DNA of 64,000 bases from VRUE01 sp033856195 (GTDB taxonomy: Bacteria > Actinomycetota > Thermoleophilia > Solirubrobacterales > 70-9): positions 1-64,000 of the forward strand of contig JAWVFL010000067.1 of assembly GCA_033856195.1 (NCBI GenBank). The letters are read 5' to 3'. A program made the translations under genes and the position numbers. The notes beneath the pieces are model-generated. The model searched no databases and was not told the origin of the DNA. It was given only the letters and a program-made list of their open reading frames with translations. This document shows positions 15,503 to 26,268 of the stretch, piece after piece. Every line of letters starts with the position of its first letter. Positions within the stretch are counted from its first letter, which is position 1.

Positions 15503-18069
15503 CTGACCTTCATCCCGATCCGCACATGGAGGGCTCGCCGTGCCCCGTTCTGGGCCCTAGCCGCGATCCTCGACTCCAACCGCCGGGCGTCGCCTCCGGC
15601 ACACGGCGCCGTCGCGAGAGAGAACACCCCGCCCCCTGCCCCGGCCAGCTGCATCGAGAGGGACGAGATCGGCACGTCGGGCAGGCCAGCCAGGGAGAAC
15701 GTCACGTTTCCATCCCGATTCGTCGTCTCCCCCCTCAGCCCCATCCGGATGCCGGCCGCGGCGAGGCTTGCCGAGATGTCGGGCAGGCCGCGGCCGTTTG
15801 GCTGCGCCGCGTAGATCGCGCCCCGCAGCGGCTCGGAGAGCAGCGCGGTCCGCGCTTCGATCCTGCCGATGCGCGAACCCGCCGGGCATTCGCCCGCGGC
15901 CGCGTCGTGGCGCGAGCAGATTTCCCTCAGCCCGCCGATGGTGAATTCCAGCTCCGGGGGGAGAGACATCTTCATCGAGCGCAGGGCGGCGTTTCCAGCA
16001 GGGACGCGAACGGTCGTGCGCAGGCTCGGCCTACCGCCGCGATGCAGCTGCCGGCTGCCCAGCAGGGTCATCCTGGTCGCCGGCGCGAACCGGAGCCTGC
16101 CGCAGGCGCGTGCCGCAAAGGGGCTGCTGACGGTCGCCGTGGCGCCGCTCTGCGCTTCTATCGTCGCCTTCGTATCGGTGGGCGCGCAGGACGTCGGGTT
16201 GTGGACGAATCCCGGCCGGTCCATCTCCAGGCCGATCCGCTGGAAACGCACCGAGACGCCTTCAACGGATGACGGCAGGCGGTCGGTCGAGATCGTCAGT
16301 CGGCCGGTGCGCTGGTCCAGCTCGGCTGCGCCCCGCAACGAGATGGTGCCGAGGTCGAAGGGGCCGATCGCCCCCGGCAGCGCGATCAGCATCCCGAAGG
16401 GAGCGCGGCGGTAGCCGGCGGTGAGGTAGAGGCCGCCGTGCAGCGTCACGCTGCTGGGCCCCGAGCCGATCTGGGCGAGGAGACCGCCGATCCGGCTGGC
16501 GGGCGGACAAGAGGCCGAGGCGACGCTCGGCGCGGGACAGACCTGGACGGCGCCCAGCCGCGCCGTGAGCCCGGCCGGCAGGACCACCGAGAGCCTGGCG
16601 GGAAGCTGTTCTCCCTGCCGGCGACTGACCGTGGAGGAGAAGGTCGTCGACCGTCCGGCACTGAGCGTCGAGCTGGCAGTGAGCAACTGAGGCGAGAACG
16701 GCGGCCCGCCGGCGCATGCCGGCCCCGCTGGAGCCGCCCCGATCGTCGCCGTGGCGGCGGCTTCCTTCGTGGGCCCGCCGCCGTAGGGCTCGAAACGGCC
16801 GACAGCGTCGATCTCGCCACAGGTAAGCGGCGAGGCGAACATCGCCCCGGGCCCTGAGTCGAAGCTCATCGCGATGCGGCTGATCGAGAGCGGAGGGAGA
16901 TCCCGCAGGGTCGCGGACAGCCGGCCGTCACCCTGAGCTACGCCGAGCGCCCCGACGAACTTGAGGGTCGAGCCGGCCGCCCGCGCGACCACGAAGACGC
17001 GGAATCGCTGGCCTGGCCTTTCCTCACCCAGGTAGATCGTGCCGGTCACCGAACCCGCGATCGCCGGCGAGAGCAGTTCGACCGATCCCACCCGGGAGGA
17101 GGCCGGGCAGTGCGCATCACCGGTGCTGCCGGCGCCGAGCTGCGCGTCGCTGCAGGCGGTCAGAGAGGCGGCCCCGCCGGGCGAGAAGGCGAGCCCGCTC
17201 GGCATCTGGATCGTCGCGGTACGGATCTGCGCCTGCGCCCGGAGGCTCGGATCGGTCACTTCGGGCAAGGTCATCTCCAGCCGCAAGCCCGTCGGCGAGT
17301 CGACCACCGGATCGCTCAGCTGGAGGCCGACGCCCGGCTCGAAGGCGAGGCTTTCGCATCCGCTCAAGGCCGGGGTGCTGGAGCTGGCGGTCAGCCACTC
17401 CGCGCCTTCTTCCCTCGATCTGGCGCGGAAGCCAAAGCTGAGCGGCCCGCAGCTGGAGGGGGCGCTGAGCAGAGCACGGCGGGGGATCGACGTGCCTTCC
17501 TGGTGATCGGCCGGGATGCCCCAGAGCGCCAGGTGGCCTTCGGAGATCGGTTCGTCCGGGAGGTCGTCGATCTCGAAGGTGATTCCGAAATCCCCAGAAC
17601 GCAGTTCGGAGCGCACCGGCGAGTCGAAGGAGGTCTGGCTGCCGATCGCGACCGGTTCGCCCGCGGCGGATTCCAGCTCGAAGAGGGGCAGCGTCAATTT
17701 CGAGCCGCCCGAAAGCACGAGTTCGAGGCTTCCCACCCTGCTCTCGGCGGGGCATTCTTCTTCGGCCGCGACCAGCTCCCGCGAGCAGGCCGGAACCGCC
17801 GCGGCGTTCACGCCAAGTCCGGGCGGCAGTTCGAAGGCGAGGTCCCGCGCCGTCGTTTCGCCGAGGTTCAGCGCAAAGTCGATCTCCAGCCGGTCGGGAT
17901 GGGAGCCCGCGAGCTGGAGGGGATTTCCTTCGCCGTCGAGCAGCGCCGCGGAGAAACCTCCCGGCGGGATTTCGAATTCGGCCGCGGCCCGCGAGATCGG
18001 CGCGGCGAAAAAGAAAAGGCCAAAGCAGGCCAGCGACAGTCCCAATGCTCTGCGTCCGTGAAGAGCCAC
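15478..18069 (-). CDS. secreted protein with four approx. 207-residue modules (CPxxSR[VI]G motif)
   Basis: 863 aa with a signal peptide (LSLACFGLFFFAAPISRAAA). The motif C-x(8-14)-CPxxSR(V/I)G occurs four times at about 106, 321, 521 and 728, a spacing of 200-215 residues. Each is followed by a strand-rich segment containing G-x-(I/L)Y(L/A) and a later LP(P/D)(L/V)(S/P)IS or LPSSVEGV element. The paired Cys in each module may form disulfides outside the cell. I do not know a named domain for it; similar motifs seem common in Thermoleophilia. GTG 18069 has AGGGA 6 bases upstream. It overlaps and precedes the MMPL gene, so the two are probably co-expressed. Confidence 0.75.
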   Translation of the reverse strand: MALHGRRALGLSLACFGLFFFAAPISRAAAEFEIPPGGFSAALLDGEGNPLQLAGSHPDRLEIDFALNLGETTARDLAFELPPGLGVNAAAVPACSRELVAAEEECPAESRVGSLELVLSGGSKLTLPLFELESAAGEPVAIGSQTSFDSPVRSELRSGDFGITFEIDDLPDEPISEGHLALWGIPADHQEGTSIPRRALLSAPSSCGPLSFGFRARSREEGAEWLTASSSTPALSGCESLAFEPGVGLQLSDPVVDSPTGLRLEMTLPEVTDPSLRAQAQIRTATIQMPSGLAFSPGGAASLTACSDAQLGAGSTGDAHCPASSRVGSVELLSPAIAGSVTGTIYLGEERPGQRFRVFVVARAAGSTLKFVGALGVAQGDGRLSATLRDLPPLSISRIAMSFDSGPGAMFASPLTCGEIDAVGRFEPYGGGPTKEAAATATIGAAPAGPACAGGPPFSPQLLTASSTLSAGRSTTFSSTVSRRQGEQLPARLSVVLPAGLTARLGAVQVCPAPSVASASCPPASRIGGLLAQIGSGPSSVTLHGGLYLTAGYRRAPFGMLIALPGAIGPFDLGTISLRGAAELDQRTGRLTISTDRLPSSVEGVSVRFQRIGLEMDRPGFVHNPTSCAPTDTKATIEAQSGATATVSSPFAARACGRLRFAPATRMTLLGSRQLHRGGRPSLRTTVRVPAGNAALRSMKMSLPPELEFTIGGLREICSRHDAAAGECPAGSRIGRIEARTALLSEPLRGAIYAAQPNGRGLPDISASLAAAGIRMGLRGETTNRDGNVTFSLAGLPDVPISSLSMQLAGAGGGVFSLATAPCAGGDARRLESRIAARAQNGARRALHVRIGMKVRCGSAAAR

Positions 18070-18197
18070 ACTTTTCCCTGCGCCACTTTCGGAAGCGCCC
18101 TACGTCAGTGCTTTATTTGGGACCGGCCGCTCAGCCTACAGAGAGGGCCGAGGCAACCGGGAGTTTTTGCCAAATATGGGAATAACTCGATCGGCTT

Positions 18198-18878
18198 CTA
18201 CAGCGGGAAGCCGCTCTGGACCGTCGCCAGCGCGTAGTCGGCGCCGGCGTCGCGCAGCTGCTCGGCGCTGTAGCTGCCGGTGGCCACGCCGACCACGGCG
18301 ATGCCGGCGCCGTGGCCGGCCGCGACGTCCCGCGGGGTGTCGCCGACGGCGATGCAGGCCCCGTCGGCGAGCGTGCCGCCGGATACCAGCGCCCCTCGGC
18401 CGAGGGCGGCCTTGGTCACCTCGGTGCGATCGGCCGAGTCGGAGCCGTAGCCGCCGAAGCTGAAGAAGCGGTTGAGGCGGGCGCGGGAGAGCTTGATGTG
18501 GGCCGCCGCCTCGATGTTGCCCGTGACGAGACCGAGCAGCGTGCCGGCGTCGATCAGGCGATCGAGGAGATCCTCGATGCCCGGCATGACGCGGTACCCG
18601 CTCGATTCGGCAACGGCGTCGGGGAGATGCTTGAGGTAGCAGCCGATCGCTTTCGAGCGCTCTGCCTGCGTGCCCTCGCGGCCGATCACCTCACCGAAGA
18701 CGATCGCGGCGATCTCGGGGTCGGTCATGCCGGCGTCGGTGTGCTCGGCGACGTTGGCTTCGACGCCGTGGAGCTCCTCGAAGGCGCGCTGCCAGGCAAC
18801 GCCCCCCGCTCCGCCGGTGACGAGAAGGGTTCCGTCGATGTCGAAGAGGACGGCGCGAGCCGCGCTCGGCTCACTCAC
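18198..18878 (-). CDS. HAD-superfamily phosphatase (phosphoglycolate-phosphatase-like)
   Basis: 226 aa. Motif I DIDGTL (nucleophile Asp), motif II TGN, motif III Lys in the VTKAALGRG region and motif IV GDTPRDV. A helical cap between motifs I and II (HTDAGMTDPEIAAIVF) fits class C1. The substrate is not determined; phosphoglycolate or another small phosphoester is likely. It overlaps the end of cydB by 8 bases and is the last gene of the run that begins at tkt. Confidence 0.88.
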   Translation of the reverse strand: MSEPSAARAVLFDIDGTLLVTGGAGGVAWQRAFEELHGVEANVAEHTDAGMTDPEIAAIVFGEVIGREGTQAERSKAIGCYLKHLPDAVAESSGYRVMPGIEDLLDRLIDAGTLLGLVTGNIEAAAHIKLSRARLNRFFSFGGYGSDSADRTEVTKAALGRGALVSGGTLADGACIAVGDTPRDVAAGHGAGIAVVGVATGSYSAEQLRDAGADYALATVQSGFPL

Positions 18879-19887
18879 CGAGCAGCTCCTTATGGGAAAG
18901 CCAGTAGAGCAGGCCGAGCGCCGGCAGGACGAGGATGCCGGCGGCGATGAAGACGATGATCACCGCGGCGAGGGTGTCGGGCGGCGCCGCCGCCTGGGAG
19001 ATCTTCAACGAGGTCGGCAGGAGGTATGGGAACTGGGCGACGCCCCAGCCCCAGATCACGGCGATCACCGCCCCGCCGGCCAGCGGGCGCAGCGTCCAGG
19101 GGGGAGCGCTGGAACGGCGGGCGGTCGCGAGCAGGATCCCGAGGGCGCCGATGCCACAGAAGGCGGAAAGGATCACCAGCGGCAGACCCTGGTCGATCAG
19201 CCGGTCGAAGACGTAGCGGGCTTCGGCGTGCAGCTCGACCAGGCCGAAGGCAGCGGCGACACCGGCAACCGCCGCGGCGGCGAGGGCGCGGCGAGCAAAG
19301 TAGCCCTGCATCTCCTCGTCGCCCCCGTGGCTCGCGTCGCCGATCAGGAAGACGGCCGCCAGGTAGGCGCCGCTGGCGACGAACATCGCCCCGGTCAGCA
19401 GGGGAAGAGGTTGGAGCCAGCTCGAGAAAGCGGCGCCGTTGCCGTCGGCCGGCACGTTGCCGGCGGCGACCGCACCGACGACCGTGCCCATGAAGAAGGG
19501 GGTCAGCAGCGAGGAGATCGCGAAGGTGGCGCCGGCGGCACGGCGTCCCGAGAGACCCTCGATCGACTTGCGAAAGGCGAATCCCGAGCCGCGCAGGACG
19601 ATGCCGAGGGCGGCCAGCGCGATCGGCGCGTAGAGCGTCGTCATCACCGCGCTGAAGGCCGGCGGGAAGGCGGTCCAGAGGACGACCAAGATGAAGATGA
19701 GCCAGACGTGGTTGGCCTCCCAGACAGGGGTGAGCGAGCGCTGGATCAGGGCCCGCGGCCGCTCGCCACGCTCGGCGCCACCGGCGACGAGGTCCCAGAA
19801 GCCGCCACCGAAGTCGGCGCCGCCGAAGAGCGCATAGAAGGTGGCGCCGGCCCAGAGGATGACCGCGCAGACGTCGGCTCTGGTCAC
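18871..19887 (-). CDS. cydB: cytochrome bd ubiquinol oxidase subunit II
   Basis: 338 aa, eight to nine TM helices. Family N-terminus ILWAGATFYALFGGADFGGG, then RSLTPVWEANHVWLIF, both highly conserved in CydB. It forms the bd-type quinol oxidase with CydA in the cytoplasmic membrane. GGGGAGGAG lies just upstream of ATG 19887. The 70-base gap from cydA holds a perfect 11-bp hairpin (19903-19937). Confidence 0.95.
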   Translation of the reverse strand: MTRADVCAVILWAGATFYALFGGADFGGGFWDLVAGGAERGERPRALIQRSLTPVWEANHVWLIFILVVLWTAFPPAFSAVMTTLYAPIALAALGIVLRGSGFAFRKSIEGLSGRRAAGATFAISSLLTPFFMGTVVGAVAAGNVPADGNGAAFSSWLQPLPLLTGAMFVASGAYLAAVFLIGDASHGGDEEMQGYFARRALAAAAVAGVAAAFGLVELHAEARYVFDRLIDQGLPLVILSAFCGIGALGILLATARRSSAPPWTLRPLAGGAVIAVIWGWGVAQFPYLLPTSLKISQAAAPPDTLAAVIIVFIAAGILVLPALGLLYWLSHKELLGE

Positions 19888-19902
19888 GAACCACTCCTCC
19901 CC

Positions 19903-19937
19903 TGTTCCTTTGCCCGACTATGCAACGCAAAGGAACA
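19903..19937. repeat. intergenic palindrome, core GTTCCTTTGC
   Basis: tgttcctttgc (19903-19913) and gcaaaggaaca (19927-19937) are perfect inverted arms around a 13-base loop, between cydA and cydB. The core is shared with the palindrome at 28106-28150. It could trim expression between the two genes or be a mobile palindrome. Confidence 0.7.
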
Positions 19938-19957
19938 CCGGAACGATTGGTTCCGCT

Positions 19958-21346
19958 TCATGCGCTGGCCTCCGTTGGTGGCGCATAGGGCGTGTCGCCG
20001 TCAACGTCCGCGCCGCCCTCACGCCAGCGGCGCGACATAGCCCGCAGGATCAGGATCGCGGTCGTCCCGATCGCCGCGTAGAGCAGCAGCACGAGGGCGA
20101 AGCTGAACCAGATCCCGTCGGCGTCGGTGACCGCTTCGGAAGTGCGCATGTAGCCCTGCACGATCCAGGGCTGGCGACCGACCTCGGTGACGATCCAGCC
20201 GCACCAGAGGGCGAGGATCGCCCCCGCCCCGGAGACCGCCACCGCGCGCAGGAACCAGGGGGTGTGTGGAATGTCGCGCCGCCGCCACCAGACGAAGGCG
20301 AGCCAGGCGCCGAGCGCGAGCAGGGCGGTGCCGATCCCCACCATCGCGTCGAAGGCGAGGTGCAGCAGCGTGTTCGCGGGTGGGCGCTCGTCGGCGGGTA
20401 TGTCCTCGAGCCCGGTCACCTTGGTGTCGGCGCTGAAGCCAACCAGGAACGAGTCGAGATCGGGGATGCCGATCGCACCCTTGACGCCGTCGTTGGTGCA
20501 GATGCCGCCGACGTACTCGGTCTGGTGGGTGCCGGTTTTCTGGATGCACTCGAAGCCGGCGAACTTGGCGGGCTGGTGGTCTGCCACTTCGCGCGCCGCG
20601 GTGTCGCCGACGAAGAGCTGGATCGGAGTGGCGATGCAGGCGATGGTGAGCGGGATCAGCAGGCCGAGCCGGTGCAGGCGGTCGCGCCGTCCCTTCAGCA
20701 TCCCGACCGCGTAGATCGAGGCGACCAGGAAGCCGGTGACCATGTAGGCGGCGAGGATCATGTGCGGCACCTCGTAGCCGGTGGCCGGATTGAAGAGCAC
20801 CTGCCCGGGGTTGGTGTCGACGATCTTCCCCGCCGCATCGAGGGTGAAGCCCTGCGGCTGGTTCATCCAGGCGTTGGCGGCGACGACCGAGAAAGCGCCG
20901 CCGATGCCGGTGATCACCATCGGCATGCCCGACCAGAAGTGGGCCCAGCCGCCGAGCCGCTTCCAGCCGTAGATGTATATCGCCAGGAAGATCGCCTCGA
21001 CGAAGAAGAAGATCCCCTCGATCGCGAAAGCGATGCCGAAAGCGGCGCCGAAGCGGTCCATGAAGTGCGGCCAGAGCAGGCCGAACTCGAAGCTGAGCAC
21101 GGTGCCGGTGACGGCGCCGACGGCGAAGGTGACCGCCATCGCCTTCGACCAGCGCCGTGCCAGCTCCATCGCCGCGTCGTCGCCGCGCTTGAGGCCGATG
21201 TAGTTGGCGACCAGGATCGTCGCCGGCAGGGCGACGCCCAAGCAGGACAGGACGATGTGAAAACCGAGGGTGAAGGCCATCTGCTCGCGCGCCGCGAGCA
21301 GATTCGACGCCGACGCCGCCAGGGGGAGCGGGTCGAGCCAGGGCAT
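19958..21346 (-). CDS. cydA: cytochrome bd ubiquinol oxidase subunit I
   Basis: 462 aa with nine or so TM helices. Recognised by REQMAFTLGFHIV (His ligand region of heme b595), SFEFGLLWP, FAIEGIFFFVEAIF, GIGGAFSVVAANAWMNQP and GRQPW, all CydA hallmarks. It is shorter than the 522-aa E. coli protein and has a short quinol loop, as in the CydA-S/cyanide-insensitive type. High-affinity oxygen reduction at the cytoplasmic membrane. Its start lies 9 bases after the end of pgi, so it may be co-transcribed with the sugar-phosphate genes. No cydDC assembly genes are in view. Confidence 0.95.
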   Translation of the reverse strand: MPWLDPLPLAASASNLLAAREQMAFTLGFHIVLSCLGVALPATILVANYIGLKRGDDAAMELARRWSKAMAVTFAVGAVTGTVLSFEFGLLWPHFMDRFGAAFGIAFAIEGIFFFVEAIFLAIYIYGWKRLGGWAHFWSGMPMVITGIGGAFSVVAANAWMNQPQGFTLDAAGKIVDTNPGQVLFNPATGYEVPHMILAAYMVTGFLVASIYAVGMLKGRRDRLHRLGLLIPLTIACIATPIQLFVGDTAAREVADHQPAKFAGFECIQKTGTHQTEYVGGICTNDGVKGAIGIPDLDSFLVGFSADTKVTGLEDIPADERPPANTLLHLAFDAMVGIGTALLALGAWLAFVWWRRRDIPHTPWFLRAVAVSGAGAILALWCGWIVTEVGRQPWIVQGYMRTSEAVTDADGIWFSFALVLLLYAAIGTTAILILRAMSRRWREGGADVDGDTPYAPPTEASA

Positions 21347-21355
21347 GCGGCGAGC

Positions 21356-22992
<1,637 letters not shown>

Positions 22993-22996
<4 letters not shown>

Positions 22997-24093
22997 GCGC
23001 GCGCCCCGACCTGCGACTCGATCGACTTCAGCATCTCGTCCCACGACTTGGCGAAGCTCGCCTTGCCCTCGTCCTGCAACCGCTCGGCAAGCGCGTCGAC
23101 GTCGATCCCGGCGTTCGCGAACTGCGTCAGCACCTGCTCGCAGTCGCCGCCGTCCGCCGGCACCAGCTCGCCGACCTCGCCGTGGTCGGCAAAGGCGTGC
23201 AGGGTCGGCTCCGGCATCGTGTTGACCGTGAACGGCGAGGCGAAGCCCTCGACGTAGAGGACGTCGGACGCCTCCGGGTCCTTGGTGCCGGTGCTGGCCC
23301 AGAGCAGGCGTTGCGGCCGCGCCCCCTCGTTCATCAACCGCTGCATGCGCGGCGAGTCGAGCAGGTCCCGGTAAGCGCGGTAGGCGCGGAAGCCGATCGC
23401 CAGACCGAGGCGGTTGTGCAGCTCGTCGGGCACCTCGCCGGAGACGGCGACGTCCCAGCGGCTCATGAAGATCGAGGCCACCGAGGCGACGTTGGCGTTG
23501 AGACCGGCCTCGATCCGGCGTTCTATGCCCCGCATATAGGCGTCGGCGGCGGCCAGGTACTGCTTGTCGTCGAACAGCAGGGTGACGTTGATCGGGATAC
23601 CGGCGAAGATCGACTCCTCGATCGCCTTGCGTCCGGCCTCGGTGCCGGGAATCTTGATGAAGAGGTTGTCGCGCTCGGCTTTGGCGTGGAGCTCGGCCGC
23701 CTCCTCGATCGTCGCCTCGGCGTCGTCGGCGATCAGGGGCGAGACCTCGAGCGAGGCAAAGCCGTCGACGCCGTCGGTGCGCTCGTGCACGGCGGCGAAG
23801 AGGTCGGTGGCGTCGCGCAGATCGGCAAGCGCCAGCTCGAAGAAGATCCTCTCGGTGGGAGTGGCGCCGATCCCGTCCTCGGGAACCGTGCCGGTGCTGA
23901 GCTGGGCGATCTGCTCGTCGTAGGCGTCTCCGCCCGAGATCGCCTTGTCGAAGATCGTCGGGTTGGAGGTCAGGCCGGTGATAGAGAGCTCCTCGATATA
24001 GCCCTTCAAGACCCCCTCGGCCAGCATCGGCCGGGTGATGTTGTCGAGCCAGAGACTCTGGCCCAGCTCGTGCAATTCGGCGGTCGGCTTCAT
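22993..24093 (-). CDS. tal: transaldolase
   Basis: 366 aa, the longer actinobacterial/cyanobacterial type. Transfers a dihydroxyacetone unit between sedoheptulose-7-P and glyceraldehyde-3-P. Motifs: GLTSNPTIFDKAI near the N-terminus and the Schiff-base lysine in LFIKIPGTEAG. Overlaps tkt by ATGA and pgi by GTGA, so the three are translationally coupled. Confidence 0.95.
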
Positions 24094-26138
24094 GAGAGCA
24101 ACTCCTTTGCGGCTTCGGCCACCCGGTCGGGGGTGAAGCCGAACTTGGTTTGGACGTCTTTCAACGGCGCCGAGGTGCCGAAGGTGTGCATCCCGATCTT
24201 GACGCCGTCGGTTCCAACGTAGCGATCCCAGCCCAGCGTCGAGGCCTCCTCGACCGAGACCCGAGCCGTGACGGCCGGCGGCAGGATCTCGTCGCGGTAG
24301 GCCTGGTCCTGGCGATCGAAGAGCTCGCAGCAGGGCATGCTCACAACACGCGCGCGAACGCCTTCACCCTTCAGCTCCTCATACGCCGTAAGGGCCAGTG
24401 CCACCTCGCTGCCGGTCGCGATCAGGATCACCTGTGGATCACCACCCTCGGCGTCGGCGAGAACGTAGCCGCCGCGGCGCAGGCCCTCGGCCGAGGCGTA
24501 CTTGGAACGGTCGAAGACCGGCACGTTCTGGCGCGTGAGGACCAAGGCGACCGGCTGGTGGGTGCGGTCGATCGCAGCCCGCCAGGCCTCGGCGACCTCG
24601 TTGGCGTCGGCGGGGCGGATCACGTCGAGGCCGGGGATCGCCCGCAGCGAGGCGAGCTGCTCGACCGGCTGGTGGGTCGGGCCGTCCTCGCCGAGGCCGA
24701 TCGAGTCGTGGGTGAAGAGGTGGATCACCGGCAGCTCCATCAGCGCCGAGAGGCGGATCGCCGGGCGGGCGTAGTCGGAGAAGGTCAGGTAGGTCGACCA
24801 GAGCGGGCGCAGCTTGGAGAGCGAGAGGCCGTTGGAGATCGCCGCCGACTCGTGCTCGCGGATGCCGAAGTGGAGCTGGCGACCCGCGTAGGCCTCCGGC
24901 TCGAAGTCCTCGGCGCCGTCGAAGTTGAGCCGTACCGAGGTCGAGTCGGTGAGGTCGGCGGAGCCGGCGAGCAGCCAGGGCAGGCGCTCGGCGATCGCGT
25001 TCTCGACCTGCTGCGAGGCCTTGCGGGTGGCAATCCCCTTCTCATCGGGATCGAAGCTGGGGATATCGGCATCCCAGCCGGCAGGCAGCTCGCGCTTCTG
25101 CTGCGTCTCGATCTCGGCAGCGAGGTCGCCGTTCTCTTTTGAGTAGGAGCCGAGTAGCTCCTTCCAGGCGGCGCTGAGCTCCGCCCCGCGCTTGCCGATG
25201 CCCTCGGCGAAGCGCTCGCGCACCCCGTCGGGGACGAGGAACTGGGCTTCCTCGGGCCAGTCGTAGGCGCGCTTGGTCTCGCGTACCTCCTCCTCCCCCA
25301 GCGGCTCCCCGTGAGCGGCAGGGGTGTCGACCTTGTGCGGCGAGCCCCAGCCGATGTGGCTGTCGACGATGATCAGCGTCGGCCGACCTTCCTCGCCCTT
25401 GAACTCCTCGAAGGCGGTCGCGATCAGGTCGGTGTCGTTGGCGTCCCCCACCCTGGTGACGTTCCAGCCGTAGCCCATGAAGCGGGCGGCGACGTCGTCG
25501 TCATAGGCAAGGTGGGTCTTGCCGTCGATCGTGATGTGATTGTTGTCGTAGACCCAGCAGAGGTTGTCGAGCTTCAGGTGGCCGGCGATCGAGGCGGCTT
25601 CGCTGGAGACCCCCTCCATCAGGCAGCCGTCGCCGGCGATCGCGTAGACGTCGAAGTCGAAGAGCTCGAAGCCGGGCCGGTTGTAGCGGGCGCCCTGCCA
25701 CTTGCTGGCGATCGCCATGCCGACCGAGGTGGCGATTCCCTGGCCGAGCGGCCCGGTGGTCGTCTCGACACCTGAGGTCCAGCGGTACTCGGGATGGCCG
25801 GGTGCGCGCGAGTCGAGCTGGCGGAAGTGCTTGATGTCGTCGAGCGAGACGGCCGGGTCCCCGACGACCTCGTAGTCGGGTTCGACGGCTTTTACTCCAG
25901 CCAGGTAGAGCAGCGAGTAGAGCAACATCGAGGCGTGACCGGCAGAGAGGACGAAGCGATCGCGCCCGGGCCAGATCGGGTCGGCGGGGTCGAAGCGCAG
26001 GAAGCGCTGCCAGAGCGTGTAGGCGAGTGGGGCCAGCGCCATCGGCGTGCCCGGGTGGCCGGAATTGGCCTTCTGGATCGCGTCGATGGAGAGGGTGCGA
26101 ATCGTGTTGATCGCGAGCTGGTCGATGTCGCGGGTCAC
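24090..26138 (-). CDS. tkt: transketolase
   Basis: Thiamine-diphosphate enzyme transferring two-carbon units in the pentose phosphate pathway. 682 aa. Motifs: SGHPGTPMALAPLAYTLW at the N-terminus, the ThDP/Mg site GDGCLMEGVSSEAASIAGHL...YDNN, and the pyrimidine domain THDSIGLGEDGPTHQPVEQL. First gene of the minus-strand run tkt-tal-pgi-cydA-cydB-HAD. The upstream gap carries the long palindrome at 26158-26268. Confidence 0.96.
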   Translation of the reverse strand: MTRDIDQLAINTIRTLSIDAIQKANSGHPGTPMALAPLAYTLWQRFLRFDPADPIWPGRDRFVLSAGHASMLLYSLLYLAGVKAVEPDYEVVGDPAVSLDDIKHFRQLDSRAPGHPEYRWTSGVETTTGPLGQGIATSVGMAIASKWQGARYNRPGFELFDFDVYAIAGDGCLMEGVSSEAASIAGHLKLDNLCWVYDNNHITIDGKTHLAYDDDVAARFMGYGWNVTRVGDANDTDLIATAFEEFKGEEGRPTLIIVDSHIGWGSPHKVDTPAAHGEPLGEEEVRETKRAYDWPEEAQFLVPDGVRERFAEGIGKRGAELSAAWKELLGSYSKENGDLAAEIETQQKRELPAGWDADIPSFDPDEKGIATRKASQQVENAIAERLPWLLAGSADLTDSTSVRLNFDGAEDFEPEAYAGRQLHFGIREHESAAISNGLSLSKLRPLWSTYLTFSDYARPAIRLSALMELPVIHLFTHDSIGLGEDGPTHQPVEQLASLRAIPGLDVIRPADANEVAEAWRAAIDRTHQPVALVLTRQNVPVFDRSKYASAEGLRRGGYVLADAEGGDPQVILIATGSEVALALTAYEELKGEGVRARVVSMPCCELFDRQDQAYRDEILPPAVTARVSVEEASTLGWDRYVGTDGVKIGMHTFGTSAPLKDVQTKFGFTPDRVAEAAKELLS

Positions 26139-26157
26139 TGGGTCGATCCTATTCGGG

Positions 26158-26268
26158 GGCCGATCCCGGCAGGGGTTCCACTTAACTTTTTCGGTGGAGA
26201 GTCGCCGGCTGGCGCCTCGAGCTCACGACGAAAAAGTACAAGACGTTCCACCCCTGCCGGGATCGGCC
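26158..26268. repeat. 111-base long palindrome between kinase and tkt
   Basis: ggccgatcccggcaggggt (26158-26176) and its exact reverse complement (26250-26268) are 19-bp arms. An inner actttttcg/cgaaaaagt pair lies inside. The right arm runs to the first base of the kinase stop codon. It may serve as a terminator for the kinase's opposite-facing readthrough or be an inserted palindromic element. Confidence 0.75.

Noticed and set aside
12449..15814. Very long + strand frame opposite the MMPL gene
   Set aside because: Shadow of the minus-strand gene caused by high GC; composition is Arg/Gly/Ala-rich with no domain.
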